A DNA stretch of 38,881 nucleotides from a virus, in IMG/VR virus record IMGVR_UViG_3300025030_000254, positions 1 to 38,881 of that record; one strand, 5' to 3'. Below, piece by piece: positions 1 to 7,350 of the stretch (position 1 is its first letter; every line of letters begins with the position of its first letter). Both the position numbers and the translations under genes were made by a program. The notes below the pieces were generated by a model that was not told the origin of the DNA, did no database searches, and worked only from the letters and a program-made list of their open reading frames with translations.

Positions 1-754
1 CCAAACCAAGATAGTGAGCGTAAGCAGCGATAGGGAATCCATCAGGGGATAATTGCTGAATATAAACAGATAGTGACGATTCAGGGTGTTTGTCATTAAA
101 TAATTTAAAAGCAGTTAAAGCTTCCTGGAAGCCTTTACGAGGCGGGTTTTCCTTGTTAGCCGCTACCATAGTGAAATGAAAAGAATTTGGTGGTACCCCA
201 TACCGCTTTCTTAATTCTTGTTTATTAGATAAAGGTTTAAATACACTAGTATCAATAGCTTCAGGAATCATAGTAGAAGCAAAACCAGCTTCCAGCATAG
301 TTTCATGTCCAAATTTGGAGAAGGTTATTAGTTTGTAAGCATAACGGATTCTTTCGAGAATAGATACTGGAGCTGGAGTTTTATCTACCGGATAGTAAGG
401 TATCCAGTATTTCAGTTTTCCTAAATGGTTAGGATCAAGAGTAGGTATATCCTGCATAGTAAATATGACATTAGCTTTCCAATCTAAGCCGTGAGCAATC
501 AAAGCATCCCCACCATAAGGATCAGCTATCTTTGGATAAATCTTTAATCCATCTAATTCTATTGGATGCCCTTCTAAACCAAAGAAAGCAATGGCTGCCA
601 CAGGCCAACCATCTGCTACCAATCTTGATAATAGTGATTTAGTGAAAGTACCATAACCACTGTATGAGTATGGAGAGTTTGAACTCCACAGGATCCTTAA
701 ATCTCTACGTTTTACAGGACTGGCTGTTGAATTGGTTTGTTTTCCAGATACCAC
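1..754 (-). CDS. Glycosyltransferase family 4-like, C-terminus beyond the window
   Basis: The reading frame is open from a GTG at 754 to base 1 and has no stop in the window. After a polar start it reads LRILWSSNSPYSYSGYGTFT, the opening strand and glycine turn of a GT-B glycosyltransferase, followed by alternating hydrophobic strands and 'FSKFGHETMLEAGF' near the middle, as in GT4 enzymes. An AGGAG site (766-762) lies 7 bases before the GTG and decides the start, so the gene overlaps the preceding SDR gene by 43 bases. The nucleotide-sugar-binding C-terminal half is missing here. Together with the neighbouring SDR and GT8-like genes it probably modifies a glycan of host or virion. Family call is good; donor and acceptor are unknown. 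Confidence 0.8.
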   Translation of the reverse strand, partial: MVSGKQTNSTASPVKRRDLRILWSSNSPYSYSGYGTFTKSLLSRLVADGWPVAAIAFFGLEGHPIELDGLKIYPKIADPYGGDALIAHGLDWKANVIFTMQDIPTLDPNHLGKLKYWIPYYPVDKTPAPVSILERIRYAYKLITFSKFGHETMLEAGFASTMIPEAIDTSVFKPLSNKQELRKRYGVPPNSFHFTMVAANKENPPRKGFQEALTAFKLFNDKHPESSLSVYIQQLSPDGFPIAAYAHYLGL

Positions 755-1614
755 TCTATCACTCCTTTCATAGTAGTTTTATTCACAAACGTAGTTGGTT
801 TCCAACTTGTTAAGCTAGTAATCTTGTCTATGTCCCCGTGAAGCTCTATTACTTCTCCTGGACGTGCTTCTACATGGGTTATTGGTACTTTGAAGTAATC
901 GGCGATAAGATTAGCTATTTCTAGTATTGTTAGGGATTCTCCCGATGCTACATTGAAAATTGAATTATCCCAATCTTTTAACTCCCATATAGCACTACAA
1001 ACATCTTGGATATACACGTAATCTCTTTTCTGTAATCCCGTACCGTATACAGTTAATGGTTGCTTATTCATACCTTGATTTATAAGTCTAGGTATTAGCT
1101 TTTCCACACTTTGTCCAGGGCCCCAGAAATTGAAAGGCCTTACGATGACAGTATCAGCACCTTGAGTTAAAGTTTCCATCCGACAAAGTCTATCAGCTGC
1201 CAGTTTAGTTACAGCGTAAATACCAGCCTGAGCGTTTAGAGGATGATCTTCGTCCATAGGTTTTCCAGGGAAAGCATCAGAACCATAAACTTCGCTAGTG
1301 GAAATGTATATCAATTTCACTTTATGTTTCTCACAAGCCTTGATTACATGAAGAGCGCCTTTAACATTAGTGTCAACAAAGTTAAGTTGGTCTTCTAGAT
1401 CTCCGTGTAAAGAAAAGTCTACGTGGGTTTGGGCAGCACAATGTACAACATAGTCCTGTCCTTTAATTACCTTTTTTATCTGCTCATAATCTCTAATATC
1501 AATGCCAGTTCTTCTTGAAGCAATTGATACCTCAACTTCTGGATGATTTCTTCTAACCCATTGATATAAATTTGTACCTAAAAATCCTGTACCACCTGTA
1601 ATTAGTATCCTCAT
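712..1614 (-). CDS. NAD(P)-dependent sugar-nucleotide epimerase/dehydratase (extended SDR)
   Basis: The 300-residue protein has the full extended-SDR layout. A Rossmann nucleotide loop GGTGFLG lies at residues 7-13, the catalytic serine region STSEVYG at 105-111 and the YxxxK pair at Tyr133/Lys137. It ends in a C-terminal sugar-nucleotide domain with 'RDYVYIQDV'. The motifs resemble dTDP-glucose 4,6-dehydratases and UDP-glucose/galacturonate epimerases, but the exact substrate cannot be told. Its ATG at 1614 overlaps the stop of the small gene upstream (ATGA), and its 3' end overlaps the GT4 gene, which implies translational coupling inside a glycan operon. It likely makes a donor sugar for the adjacent glycosyltransferases. 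Confidence 0.88.
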   Translation of the reverse strand: MRILITGGTGFLGTNLYQWVRRNHPEVEVSIASRRTGIDIRDYEQIKKVIKGQDYVVHCAAQTHVDFSLHGDLEDQLNFVDTNVKGALHVIKACEKHKVKLIYISTSEVYGSDAFPGKPMDEDHPLNAQAGIYAVTKLAADRLCRMETLTQGADTVIVRPFNFWGPGQSVEKLIPRLINQGMNKQPLTVYGTGLQKRDYVYIQDVCSAIWELKDWDNSIFNVASGESLTILEIANLIADYFKVPITHVEARPGEVIELHGDIDKITSLTSWKPTTFVNKTTMKGVIEWYLENKPIQQPVL

Positions 1615-1754
1615 ATTATTATGCCTAGATGTATTGTTACAGTATAAAAATATATATTAATAGCTATACAGTTTTCGGACTTAGTCCAAGAAATATTAAA
1701 TCCTAATGATAAACCTACATCTTCCATAGAGTATTTTCTTAAATGAAATTTCAT
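1611..1754 (-). CDS. Small beta-rich protein, 47 residues
   Basis: This short frame exactly fills the gap between the GT8-like and SDR genes. Its ATG overlaps the upstream stop and its TGA overlaps the downstream ATG, both as ATGA. That double 4-base overlap is the main evidence that it is real. The protein begins MKFHLRKYSMEDVG and then alternates polar and hydrophobic residues (NIYFYTVTIHLGIII) in a pattern of one or two beta strands or a weak membrane segment. I do not recognise a family and assign no function. Confidence 0.65.
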   Translation of the reverse strand: MKFHLRKYSMEDVGLSLGFNISWTKSENCIAINIYFYTVTIHLGIII

Positions 1755-2503
1755 GGTTTAACTAAAGTATCAATATACTTCGTAACCTCCTCTGGGAATA
1801 TTAGATTATATTTCATCTTATCTGGTGCTTGATGACCCCCAGCCCATTGATATGCAACAATCTGTTTATCTTGATCTGTAGGCCATTCATCATTTTTAGG
1901 TAGGATTATTTTGCCATCTTTTAGTATTGTATTCGGGGTATATTGTTTAGCGACTAATCCGTGCCATTTATCAGAATTGTCTAGAAATTTAACTTTGTAG
2001 GGACCACCTAACTCGTTGTTGAAATAGAAAACGATGATGTTCAATAAATCCTGTTCTTTGAATTGAAAGGAATTAAAATGATCCGAATAACAAAGTTTAA
2101 ACCAGTTATGCACAAATTGTTCACTTTTCATTACCACAAACCCTGCGTTCACATAGGCCAAAGGGTGAATATCTACGACAGATACTGGATAAGTTTTCAT
2201 TTCCTTAGGATTGGAATTATTTACCACCGCCATGTCATAATCCCCCTCCCATATATGGTCTAAGTTACCTAGTATTAAAGAATCTGCATCCAGTTTACAT
2301 ACTTCTGTATATCCTTGTTCAAACAGCTTTTTAGCAAAGTATGGTGTGGCCCTGTAAAGAATCATTGGATCATTAGACTGTTTAATGTCGTTTTCACCAA
2401 AAAGAATAAAGTCAGTATCTTTGTCGAATTTCCGTAGACTATTCTTTAGCATTTCAAACATTTGAATATACGAGCCTGTGGCTATACTAAAAAAACATCT
2501 CAT
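1751..2503 (-). CDS. GT8-like glycosyltransferase (GT-A fold)
   Basis: The 250-residue protein has the marks of the GT8 (glycogenin/LgtC-like) group. A metal-binding DxD sits in KLDADSLI (Asp72, Asp74), NAGF follows at 119-122, EQDLLN at 150-155, and a late His in AGGHQAPDK. These enzymes move a sugar from a nucleotide donor with retention of configuration, using Mn2+. It has no signal peptide or membrane span. It overlaps the genes on both sides by 4 bases. Sugar and acceptor are unknown; virion or host-surface glycan modification is an inference from context. Confidence 0.8.
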   Translation of the reverse strand: MRCFFSIATGSYIQMFEMLKNSLRKFDKDTDFILFGENDIKQSNDPMILYRATPYFAKKLFEQGYTEVCKLDADSLILGNLDHIWEGDYDMAVVNNSNPKEMKTYPVSVVDIHPLAYVNAGFVVMKSEQFVHNWFKLCYSDHFNSFQFKEQDLLNIIVFYFNNELGGPYKVKFLDNSDKWHGLVAKQYTPNTILKDGKIILPKNDEWPTDQDKQIVAYQWAGGHQAPDKMKYNLIFPEEVTKYIDTLVKP

Positions 2504-2796
2504 CTTATATTTCCTTTCACTAAGTCCAACATTTGCTTTTGCATTTTTAATTGAGTCATCTGCATATCTTGGCTAAGTTCGTGGCTACTATTAGACATAT
2601 GATGTTCGTAAGCTTCAGTTATACGATAATGTTTTTTCTTTATCATTTCCTTAGCTTTGTTAATTGCTTCCTTTTCGTTAGAAGCGACTACATCAATGGT
2701 AACAACTTCCCATAATCTACCTTCTTCACCAATCATCTTCTCATAGCCTTGAACTTTGTAATGCCAATGGAGATCAGAAAATGGATCGTTTTTCAT
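2500..2796 (-). CDS. Small alpha/beta protein, unknown function
   Basis: The 98-residue protein overlaps the genes on both sides by 4 bases, so it is very likely translated. An N-terminal WHYKVQGYEKM, a strand 'VVTIDVVASNEKEAINKAKE' and a basic helix resemble small ferredoxin-like domains of phage accessory proteins. The tail is rich in Met and Gln and probably helical. No family is recognised. Because it lies between groEL and a glycosyltransferase, a link with either is possible but unsupported. Confidence 0.75.
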   Translation of the reverse strand: MKNDPFSDLHWHYKVQGYEKMIGEEGRLWEVVTIDVVASNEKEAINKAKEMIKKKHYRITEAYEHHMSNSSHELSQDMQMTQLKMQKQMLDLVKGNIR

Positions 2797-4397
2797 TTAT
2801 TTAAATCCTCTGGCGTATCAGTAATAAGCACATCAGTTGTAATTATCATCGAAGCTATACTTACAGCATTTTGCAAAGCACTTCTAGTAACAAGGACTGG
2901 ATCAATGATTCCTACTTTTATTAAATCCTTAACTTGTCCATCTAAAACATCAATGCCATAAGGATAGGACTTTCCAACTAACTTTTGCAGGGCTTCTCCA
3001 TAATCTATCCCCGCATTTTCCACTAATTTCTTAAAGGGAGCTTTCAAAGAGGTCAGTAATATCCTTCTCCCAACTGAAAACCCTTCCTGGGGCATTTCAG
3101 GAGCTTCCGAAGCTAGATTTAGCAATGTAATTTCTCCACCAGCCACAATTCCTTCATCTATTGCCGCTTTTGTCGCCGCTACTGCATCTATTACCCTTTC
3201 CTTTTTTTCTTTCATCTCTAGCTCACTAGCGGCACCAACATTTATAACTGCTATAGATCCTTGTAATCTAGCCAATCTTTCACCCTTGATCTCTTTATCA
3301 AAATCATTAGTAACTATTTTAAGTTGTCCTCGTAAATCAGATATTCTTTTGGCAACTTCCTTCTTGTCCCCTTTACCATTTAATATAATAGTCCTATCTC
3401 TATTAGTAACCACTTTATCTGCTCTACCAAGTTCTTCAGCTTTTACGGAAGCAATTTCTCTTCCAGAATCTCCTAGTATAGTTTTTGCACCTACTAATAT
3501 AGCCAAATCTTCTAACTCCTCAATTCTCCTAACTCCGAAAGCAGGAGCTTGAATAGCAGATACGTTAATTAGACCTCTAATTCTATTTGCTACCAAAGTT
3601 GCCATCGCCTCATCTACCACCCCACCTGCAATAATCACTAAATCCTTGCTACCTGTTTCTTTGGTAAAGTTCTCAAGAAACGGAAGTATCTCGTAGGAAT
3701 ATTTAATTTCTCTATCAGTAAGTAAGATGTAAGGGTTAGTCGTGACAGCTTCATTTCTTTCTTGATCTGTAACAAAATATGAAGATAAGTAGCCTCTATC
3801 TATTTCTATACCCTGCTTATAGTCAATATTAGTTTCTAGTGTTTTACCCTCTTCAACTGTAATTACTCCATCTTTACCTACTTTAATTAAGGCTTCTGCC
3901 ACTAATCTTCCCACTTCTGGATCGGCAGCTGATATAGTAGCTATCTGTTCTTTTTCTTTATCAGTTGATATTTTTGTTACAAGTTTTTCTAGTTCAACTA
4001 TAATAAATTTAGCACTTTGTTCTATCTCCTGCTTAACCTGCATAGGATTTACTCCTGCTTGAATTACTTTGTGAGCTTCTTTGATAATAGCTTGGGCTAA
4101 TATAGTTGAAGTAGTTGTACCATCTCCTGCTACTTGATTAGTTTTTAAAGCCGCACTTTTAATAAGTCTAGCTCCCATATCTTCGTGAACATCTTCTAAA
4201 TTAATTGATTTAGCTACACTCACACCATCGTGAAGAATAGTTGGTGGTACATCATAGTTTGCTGTTATATCTACCGCTACATTTCTTCCTCTAGGGCCTA
4301 AAGTAGAACCTACTGCCTCAGCTACAATATCTATACCTTTAAGTAACTTTTCTCTAGCTTCCGTATTAAACTTAATTAGCTTTGTATACTTAGCCAT
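2793..4397 (-). CDS. groEL: Chaperonin GroEL (group I, 60 kDa)
   Basis: The 534-residue protein is a full-length group I chaperonin, against 548 in E. coli. STLGPRGRNV (31-40), the catalytic aspartate region HDGVSVAK (Asp57) and the phosphate loop GDGTTT (91-96) are all present. So is the C-terminal equatorial stretch ending in DVLITDTPE. The usual GGM-repeat tail is absent, and the otherwise conserved triple glycine late in the protein reads AGGEIT. In bacteria it forms double rings that fold proteins with GroES and ATP. It overlaps groES by 8 bases and the next gene by 4. Sitting among phage glycan genes next to virion genes, it probably folds phage proteins or supplements the host chaperonin. 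A host-derived origin is an inference. Confidence 0.97.
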   Translation of the reverse strand: MAKYTKLIKFNTEAREKLLKGIDIVAEAVGSTLGPRGRNVAVDITANYDVPPTILHDGVSVAKSINLEDVHEDMGARLIKSAALKTNQVAGDGTTTSTILAQAIIKEAHKVIQAGVNPMQVKQEIEQSAKFIIVELEKLVTKISTDKEKEQIATISAADPEVGRLVAEALIKVGKDGVITVEEGKTLETNIDYKQGIEIDRGYLSSYFVTDQERNEAVTTNPYILLTDREIKYSYEILPFLENFTKETGSKDLVIIAGGVVDEAMATLVANRIRGLINVSAIQAPAFGVRRIEELEDLAILVGAKTILGDSGREIASVKAEELGRADKVVTNRDRTIILNGKGDKKEVAKRISDLRGQLKIVTNDFDKEIKGERLARLQGSIAVINVGAASELEMKEKKERVIDAVAATKAAIDEGIVAGGEITLLNLASEAPEMPQEGFSVGRRILLTSLKAPFKKLVENAGIDYGEALQKLVGKSYPYGIDVLDGQVKDLIKVGIIDPVLVTRSALQNAVSIASMIITTDVLITDTPEDLNK

Positions 4398-4647
4398 AGT
4401 AACCCATTAGTTCATCAAACTTAACTAATTTTAATTCCTTACCACCTTCCCCAACATCCTGGCCACCCCATCTTTTAAAGATAACAATACGGCCAACCTT
4501 AACTGGTGATGCTTCTGAAACTTCAATAACTTTACCCTTAGCAGGTTTTTCTTTGGAACTTTCAGGTTCCACAAGTCCAGACTCTCTTACGCCTTGCTTT
4601 TCTGTAATTTCTACTAGAACATAACCTGGAAAGGGTTTAAGTTTCAT
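4390..4647 (-). CDS. groES: Co-chaperonin GroES (10 kDa)
   Basis: The 85-residue length fits GroES (about 95). PFPGYVLVEI opens the beta barrel, a mobile loop (SGLVEP) lies near residues 23-28, and the EKPAKGKVIEVSE stretch matches the conserved KPxxGxVxxVG. GroES caps the GroEL cavity through its mobile loop. The gene precedes groEL with an 8-base overlap, the normal order, and itself overlaps the upstream FkbM gene by 4 bases. The roof hairpin region is short. Confidence 0.92.
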   Translation of the reverse strand: MKLKPFPGYVLVEITEKQGVRESGLVEPESSKEKPAKGKVIEVSEASPVKVGRIVIFKRWGGQDVGEGGKELKLVKFDELMGYYG

Positions 4648-5267
4648 TTATTTCTCCTACCCATAAAAAGATGCCCACCATAAGCATAATATCTAAAACC
4701 ATTATCTTCTATAATTTCTTTCAAGCTATCCTGATGATCCTCACCTATAATACATTCTATCTTAGGTGCTACCTTCTTAAAAGATTCATCCATAAATATT
4801 TCTTTTTCGCTACCTTCCACATCTATTTTCAATATATCTATTTTGTTAATCTTATTAGTATTAATAAAGTCTTTAAGACTTACTGATTTAATTTTTATCA
4901 TTTTCTCTCCACTATAGTCAGTAATACTTTTATCTAACAAAGTACTACCGCCAGCACTTGTAGCATGAAATACTCTTGATCCGCCATTTGCTGAAATTGC
5001 TTTGTTATATATCTTTATAACTTTATTTAAGTCATATTTCTTAATTCGTTTCTTCAATATTGCAAAAGGGGTTGGGTCTGGCTCAAAAGCATATATCTTT
5101 TTAGCAAAGTTAAGACAGTAAAAAGAAAACTCCCCTTCATAAGCTCCTAGATCAAATATAGTAAGCTTTGGGCAAGCCCCTTTATATATCTCAGCTACAA
5201 AGATTTCATCCAAAAACCTTTGTTTACTATCCAACAATTCAGCATACAATTCCAATATTTTACTCAC
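4644..5267 (-). CDS. FkbM-family methyltransferase (first)
   Basis: The 207-residue protein is a class I SAM-dependent methyltransferase of the FkbM type. The SAM loop is FDLGAYEGEF (38-47), the acidic strand is FEPDP (61-65), and the FkbM signature KIDVEGSEKE falls at 147-156. These enzymes usually O-methylate sugars or polyketides. Start and stop overlap the neighbours by 1 and 4 bases. It is about 25% identical by eye to the next FkbM protein, sharing the signatures only. A role in methylating phage-encoded or host glycans fits the surrounding glycosyltransferases. Confidence 0.87.
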   Translation of the reverse strand: MSKILELYAELLDSKQRFLDEIFVAEIYKGACPKLTIFDLGAYEGEFSFYCLNFAKKIYAFEPDPTPFAILKKRIKKYDLNKVIKIYNKAISANGGSRVFHATSAGGSTLLDKSITDYSGEKMIKIKSVSLKDFINTNKINKIDILKIDVEGSEKEIFMDESFKKVAPKIECIIGEDHQDSLKEIIEDNGFRYYAYGGHLFMGRRNK

Positions 5268-5950
5268 TAAACTTTCACTCCTATATTTTTACTTCCTGGT
5301 TTTTTAGCTACGAATAACTGTGCATCTCCAGGAATTGTTTCTACAATAAACCCATTTTGTTTAAAAGCGTCTATTAACTGATTAGGGTGTCTACCAGACC
5401 ATCCGTGGGTTTCACCAACAACTGCGTCTACTTTATCTGATACTTTAGCAAATCCACTACTAGATACTACTTCTACTTCCGTTCCTTCAATATCTAATTT
5501 TAGTAAATGACAATGCTCAATCTTTTCATCTTCAAATAGTTTGTCTAAGGATATAGTTTGTACCTTCTCAGGAGGAGTACCGTCCGATACAGCTTGATGC
5601 AAGCTATACATTGTTTTATTAGGGTTGTGCCAAAGATCGTAGGTTTTATCATTATCAATAAACAAGGCTTTACGAATTGCTTTAACATTATTTAATTGGT
5701 TTACTTTAATCATTTCTGATAAAGCATTAAAATGGGTAAGAGAAGGTTCTACAGAGTAAACCTGCTTAGCATATTTAGAAGCATATAGCGTAAAAACACC
5801 AATGTTAGCTCCAATGTCTAATACAACAGCATCTTTAACTTTCTCTAGATAGGGTTCATAGATACGATCTTTATATATCTCACTAAACTGGTGACCAAGA
5901 TAGTAGTTCTCGAAGTCTCCGTACCAAAATATGCCTTGTAACTTTTCCAT
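5267..5950 (-). CDS. FkbM-family methyltransferase (second)
   Basis: The 227-residue protein has LDIGANIGVF (44-53), VEPS (67-70) and LKLDIEGTEVE (150-160), the SAM loop and FkbM signature. The N-terminal 40 residues (YGDFENYYLGHQF) are typical of phage and capsule FkbM proteins. It heads the operon of region 1. No Shine-Dalgarno sequence precedes the ATG: the ten bases before it are T/A only and follow straight after a strong hairpin (5961-5986). Translation may thus depend on a leaderless or structured start. The reaction is probably O-methylation of a sugar; the substrate is unknown. Confidence 0.87.
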   Translation of the reverse strand: MEKLQGIFWYGDFENYYLGHQFSEIYKDRIYEPYLEKVKDAVVLDIGANIGVFTLYASKYAKQVYSVEPSLTHFNALSEMIKVNQLNNVKAIRKALFIDNDKTYDLWHNPNKTMYSLHQAVSDGTPPEKVQTISLDKLFEDEKIEHCHLLKLDIEGTEVEVVSSSGFAKVSDKVDAVVGETHGWSGRHPNQLIDAFKQNGFIVETIPGDAQLFVAKKPGSKNIGVKV

Positions 5951-5960
5951 AAATTAAAAA

Positions 5961-6024
5961 GGATGTACTTCCGAGGAAATACATCCATTTCAGGATACAT
6001 AGCCCCTCGGAAAGCTATATATCC
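5961..6024 (-). terminator. Tandem hairpins with complementary loops; second is an intrinsic terminator
   Basis: Read on the minus strand, the first hairpin (6024-5993) has 11-base arms with one G-U pair. The second (5986-5961) has GGATGTA/TACATCC arms, extendable inward to a CTCG tetraloop, and is followed by TTTTTAATTT. That makes it a good intrinsic terminator for the virion operon. The loop of the first contains TTCCGAGG and the loop region of the second contains CCTCGGAA, perfect 8-base complements, so the two could kiss and change termination. The terminator ends 10 bases before the FkbM start codon. Confidence 0.7.
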
Positions 6025-6054
6025 AAATTAGCAGACTACCTATCATTCTGTCAA

Positions 6055-6753
6055 CTAGACTCTTTGCGGTAAATCTGCGTTAATTGCGTAATTCTCTGGG
6101 TTAAACGTTGGTTTCACCCACGCTGTTAACGAGTAACTGCCAGCTAAATCTGCTGGCGAAGCTACCGCACTCATTGGAACATTAACAAAGGCAGCGATAG
6201 TACCACCATTAACTGTCTGTGCTCCAGTAGCATTGGTTTGAGTTAACAACTTTACATCAGTTGTGCCACCTATTCTTACTGGTAGCCCGAATAATGCAGT
6301 TGTTCCACTAGTTCCAATACCAAGGGTTGCTGTACCATTCGCTCCTGCGAAGGTACCAAAAGTAACAGTACCAGTTGTGTAATGAGCAAATACTTTACTA
6401 CCTGCAACAGTTCCACCATTATCGGCTGATCCAAAACCAAATGACTCAGATATAACTGAACCAAATTGGTCTCGACCAGTAACGGCTAAAGTACCCGCCA
6501 TTCCAACTGATGAACCTGTGATAGCAAATTCAAGGTTTCTTGGGTAATCAAGAATAGCGTTAGTAACTGTTACAGCCTTAACATCAGCAGTACCTGATTT
6601 TCTAGTTCCAATCCAAGAATTTGAAACGCTTGGATTAATTACGTTATAGACAACGTAACTATCTATTTCATCAGGCGTAATTGCCCCGACTGGCGGTGCT
6701 GTACCGTCTTGTCCGAATCTTAATGCTGGGTTGTATTTCTTTAATCCTGACAT
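6055..6753 (-). CDS. Virion structural protein, Gly/Thr-rich (head decoration candidate)
   Basis: The 232-residue protein is low in charge and rich in Gly, Thr, Ala and Val, with repeated GT dipeptides (for example GTATLGIGTSGT). It has the alternating pattern of a beta-sandwich. The first 60 residues are more ordinary (MSGLKKYNPALRFGQDG). It is the last gene of the virion operon, two small genes downstream of the major capsid protein, where head decoration or stabilising proteins often lie. No clear ribosome site lies within 15 bases of the ATG; an AGGAGGTGG lies about 25 bases upstream. It is not matched to a known family. Confidence 0.7.
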   Translation of the reverse strand: MSGLKKYNPALRFGQDGTAPPVGAITPDEIDSYVVYNVINPSVSNSWIGTRKSGTADVKAVTVTNAILDYPRNLEFAITGSSVGMAGTLAVTGRDQFGSVISESFGFGSADNGGTVAGSKVFAHYTTGTVTFGTFAGANGTATLGIGTSGTTALFGLPVRIGGTTDVKLLTQTNATGAQTVNGGTIAAFVNVPMSAVASPADLAGSYSLTAWVKPTFNPENYAINADLPQRV

Positions 6754-6756
6754 AAT

Positions 6757-6900
6757 TTATTTATTGTATTGTCCACCTCCTAGCCATCGTATAAGAATTA
6801 TCCTTTGTTTAGTAGTAATTCCAATCAAATTACAAAGTTGTTTAAAAGTAAGCCTAGTGTCATGCCTCCTTTTTCTGGTGTTCTGGTAATTTCGTGGCAT
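6757..6900 (-). CDS. Small basic protein, 47 residues, overlapping its neighbour
   Basis: This short frame overlaps the end of the upstream gene by 41 bases and stops 3 bases before the next ATG. Its ATG has GGAGAG five bases upstream. The product is basic (MPRNYQNTRKRRHDTR) and continues FKQLCNLIGITTKQRIILI, which looks like a helix-turn-helix or a short amphipathic helix. Filling the whole gap and having its own ribosome site argue that it is translated. Function unknown. Confidence 0.6.
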   Translation of the reverse strand: MPRNYQNTRKRRHDTRLTFKQLCNLIGITTKQRIILIRWLGGGQYNK

Positions 6901-7198
6901 TCAGGCTCTCCGCTAATTTATCAATTACTTCTTTTCCTTTTAAATACATGGAGTAATCTTTGCCAAAAAACTTAATTGGATCAGATTCACCACCACGATC
7001 TACATTTTTCAAGTATTTACTAGCGGCCCAAGTTCTTTCTTTTAACTGTTCCCCGAACTCTCTTTCCTTTTGCTTACGTAATTTATCTGTTTTTCTAATT
7101 GTATTTTCAATTACCTGTCTGTTCTTTTCAGCAGAAAATCCAGGATCCCCTTCTGGGTTCTGTTCTAAATATTGCCAATCTTTACGATGTAATTTCAT
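6860..7198 (-). CDS. Small charged helical protein, unknown
   Basis: The 112-residue protein is rich in Lys and Glu and mostly helical (NTIRKTDKLRKQKEREFGEQ). It lies directly behind the major capsid gene. Its ATG is the last three bases of a long hairpin stem (7196-7268) and has no Shine-Dalgarno site; the bases before it are C-rich. This suggests its synthesis is gated by RNA folding. A head-assembly accessory role is plausible from position only. Confidence 0.7.
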   Translation of the reverse strand: MKLHRKDWQYLEQNPEGDPGFSAEKNRQVIENTIRKTDKLRKQKEREFGEQLKERTWAASKYLKNVDRGGESDPIKFFGKDYSMYLKGKEVIDKLAESLNATKLPEHQKKEA

Positions 7199-7268
7199 CG
7201 GGGAGGGCTTAGCAGTGAAAGGCGACCCACAAATATATTGTGAAATTACCGCTAAGTCTCCCCCGATG
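7196..7268 (-). promoter_or_regulatory. Long hairpin that pairs the start codon of the following gene
   Basis: On the minus strand the arm 7268-7251 pairs with 7213-7196 over 18 positions, 15 of them Watson-Crick, one G-U and two mismatched. The inner sequence holds a second perfect hairpin (CACAA/TTGTG, 7242-7228). The 3' arm ends in CCTCCCCGATG, whose ATG starts the 112-residue gene. Location between capsid gene and this gene suggests reduced or regulated translation, or an RNase processing site. Confidence 0.65.
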
Positions 7269-7350
7269 AGTGCTTTGATACGGTCTTCCCTAGTTTATTG
7301 ATTCACTTCAGGTTTCCGTTCACGATGCCCAAAGCACCCAAAAAGCACCT

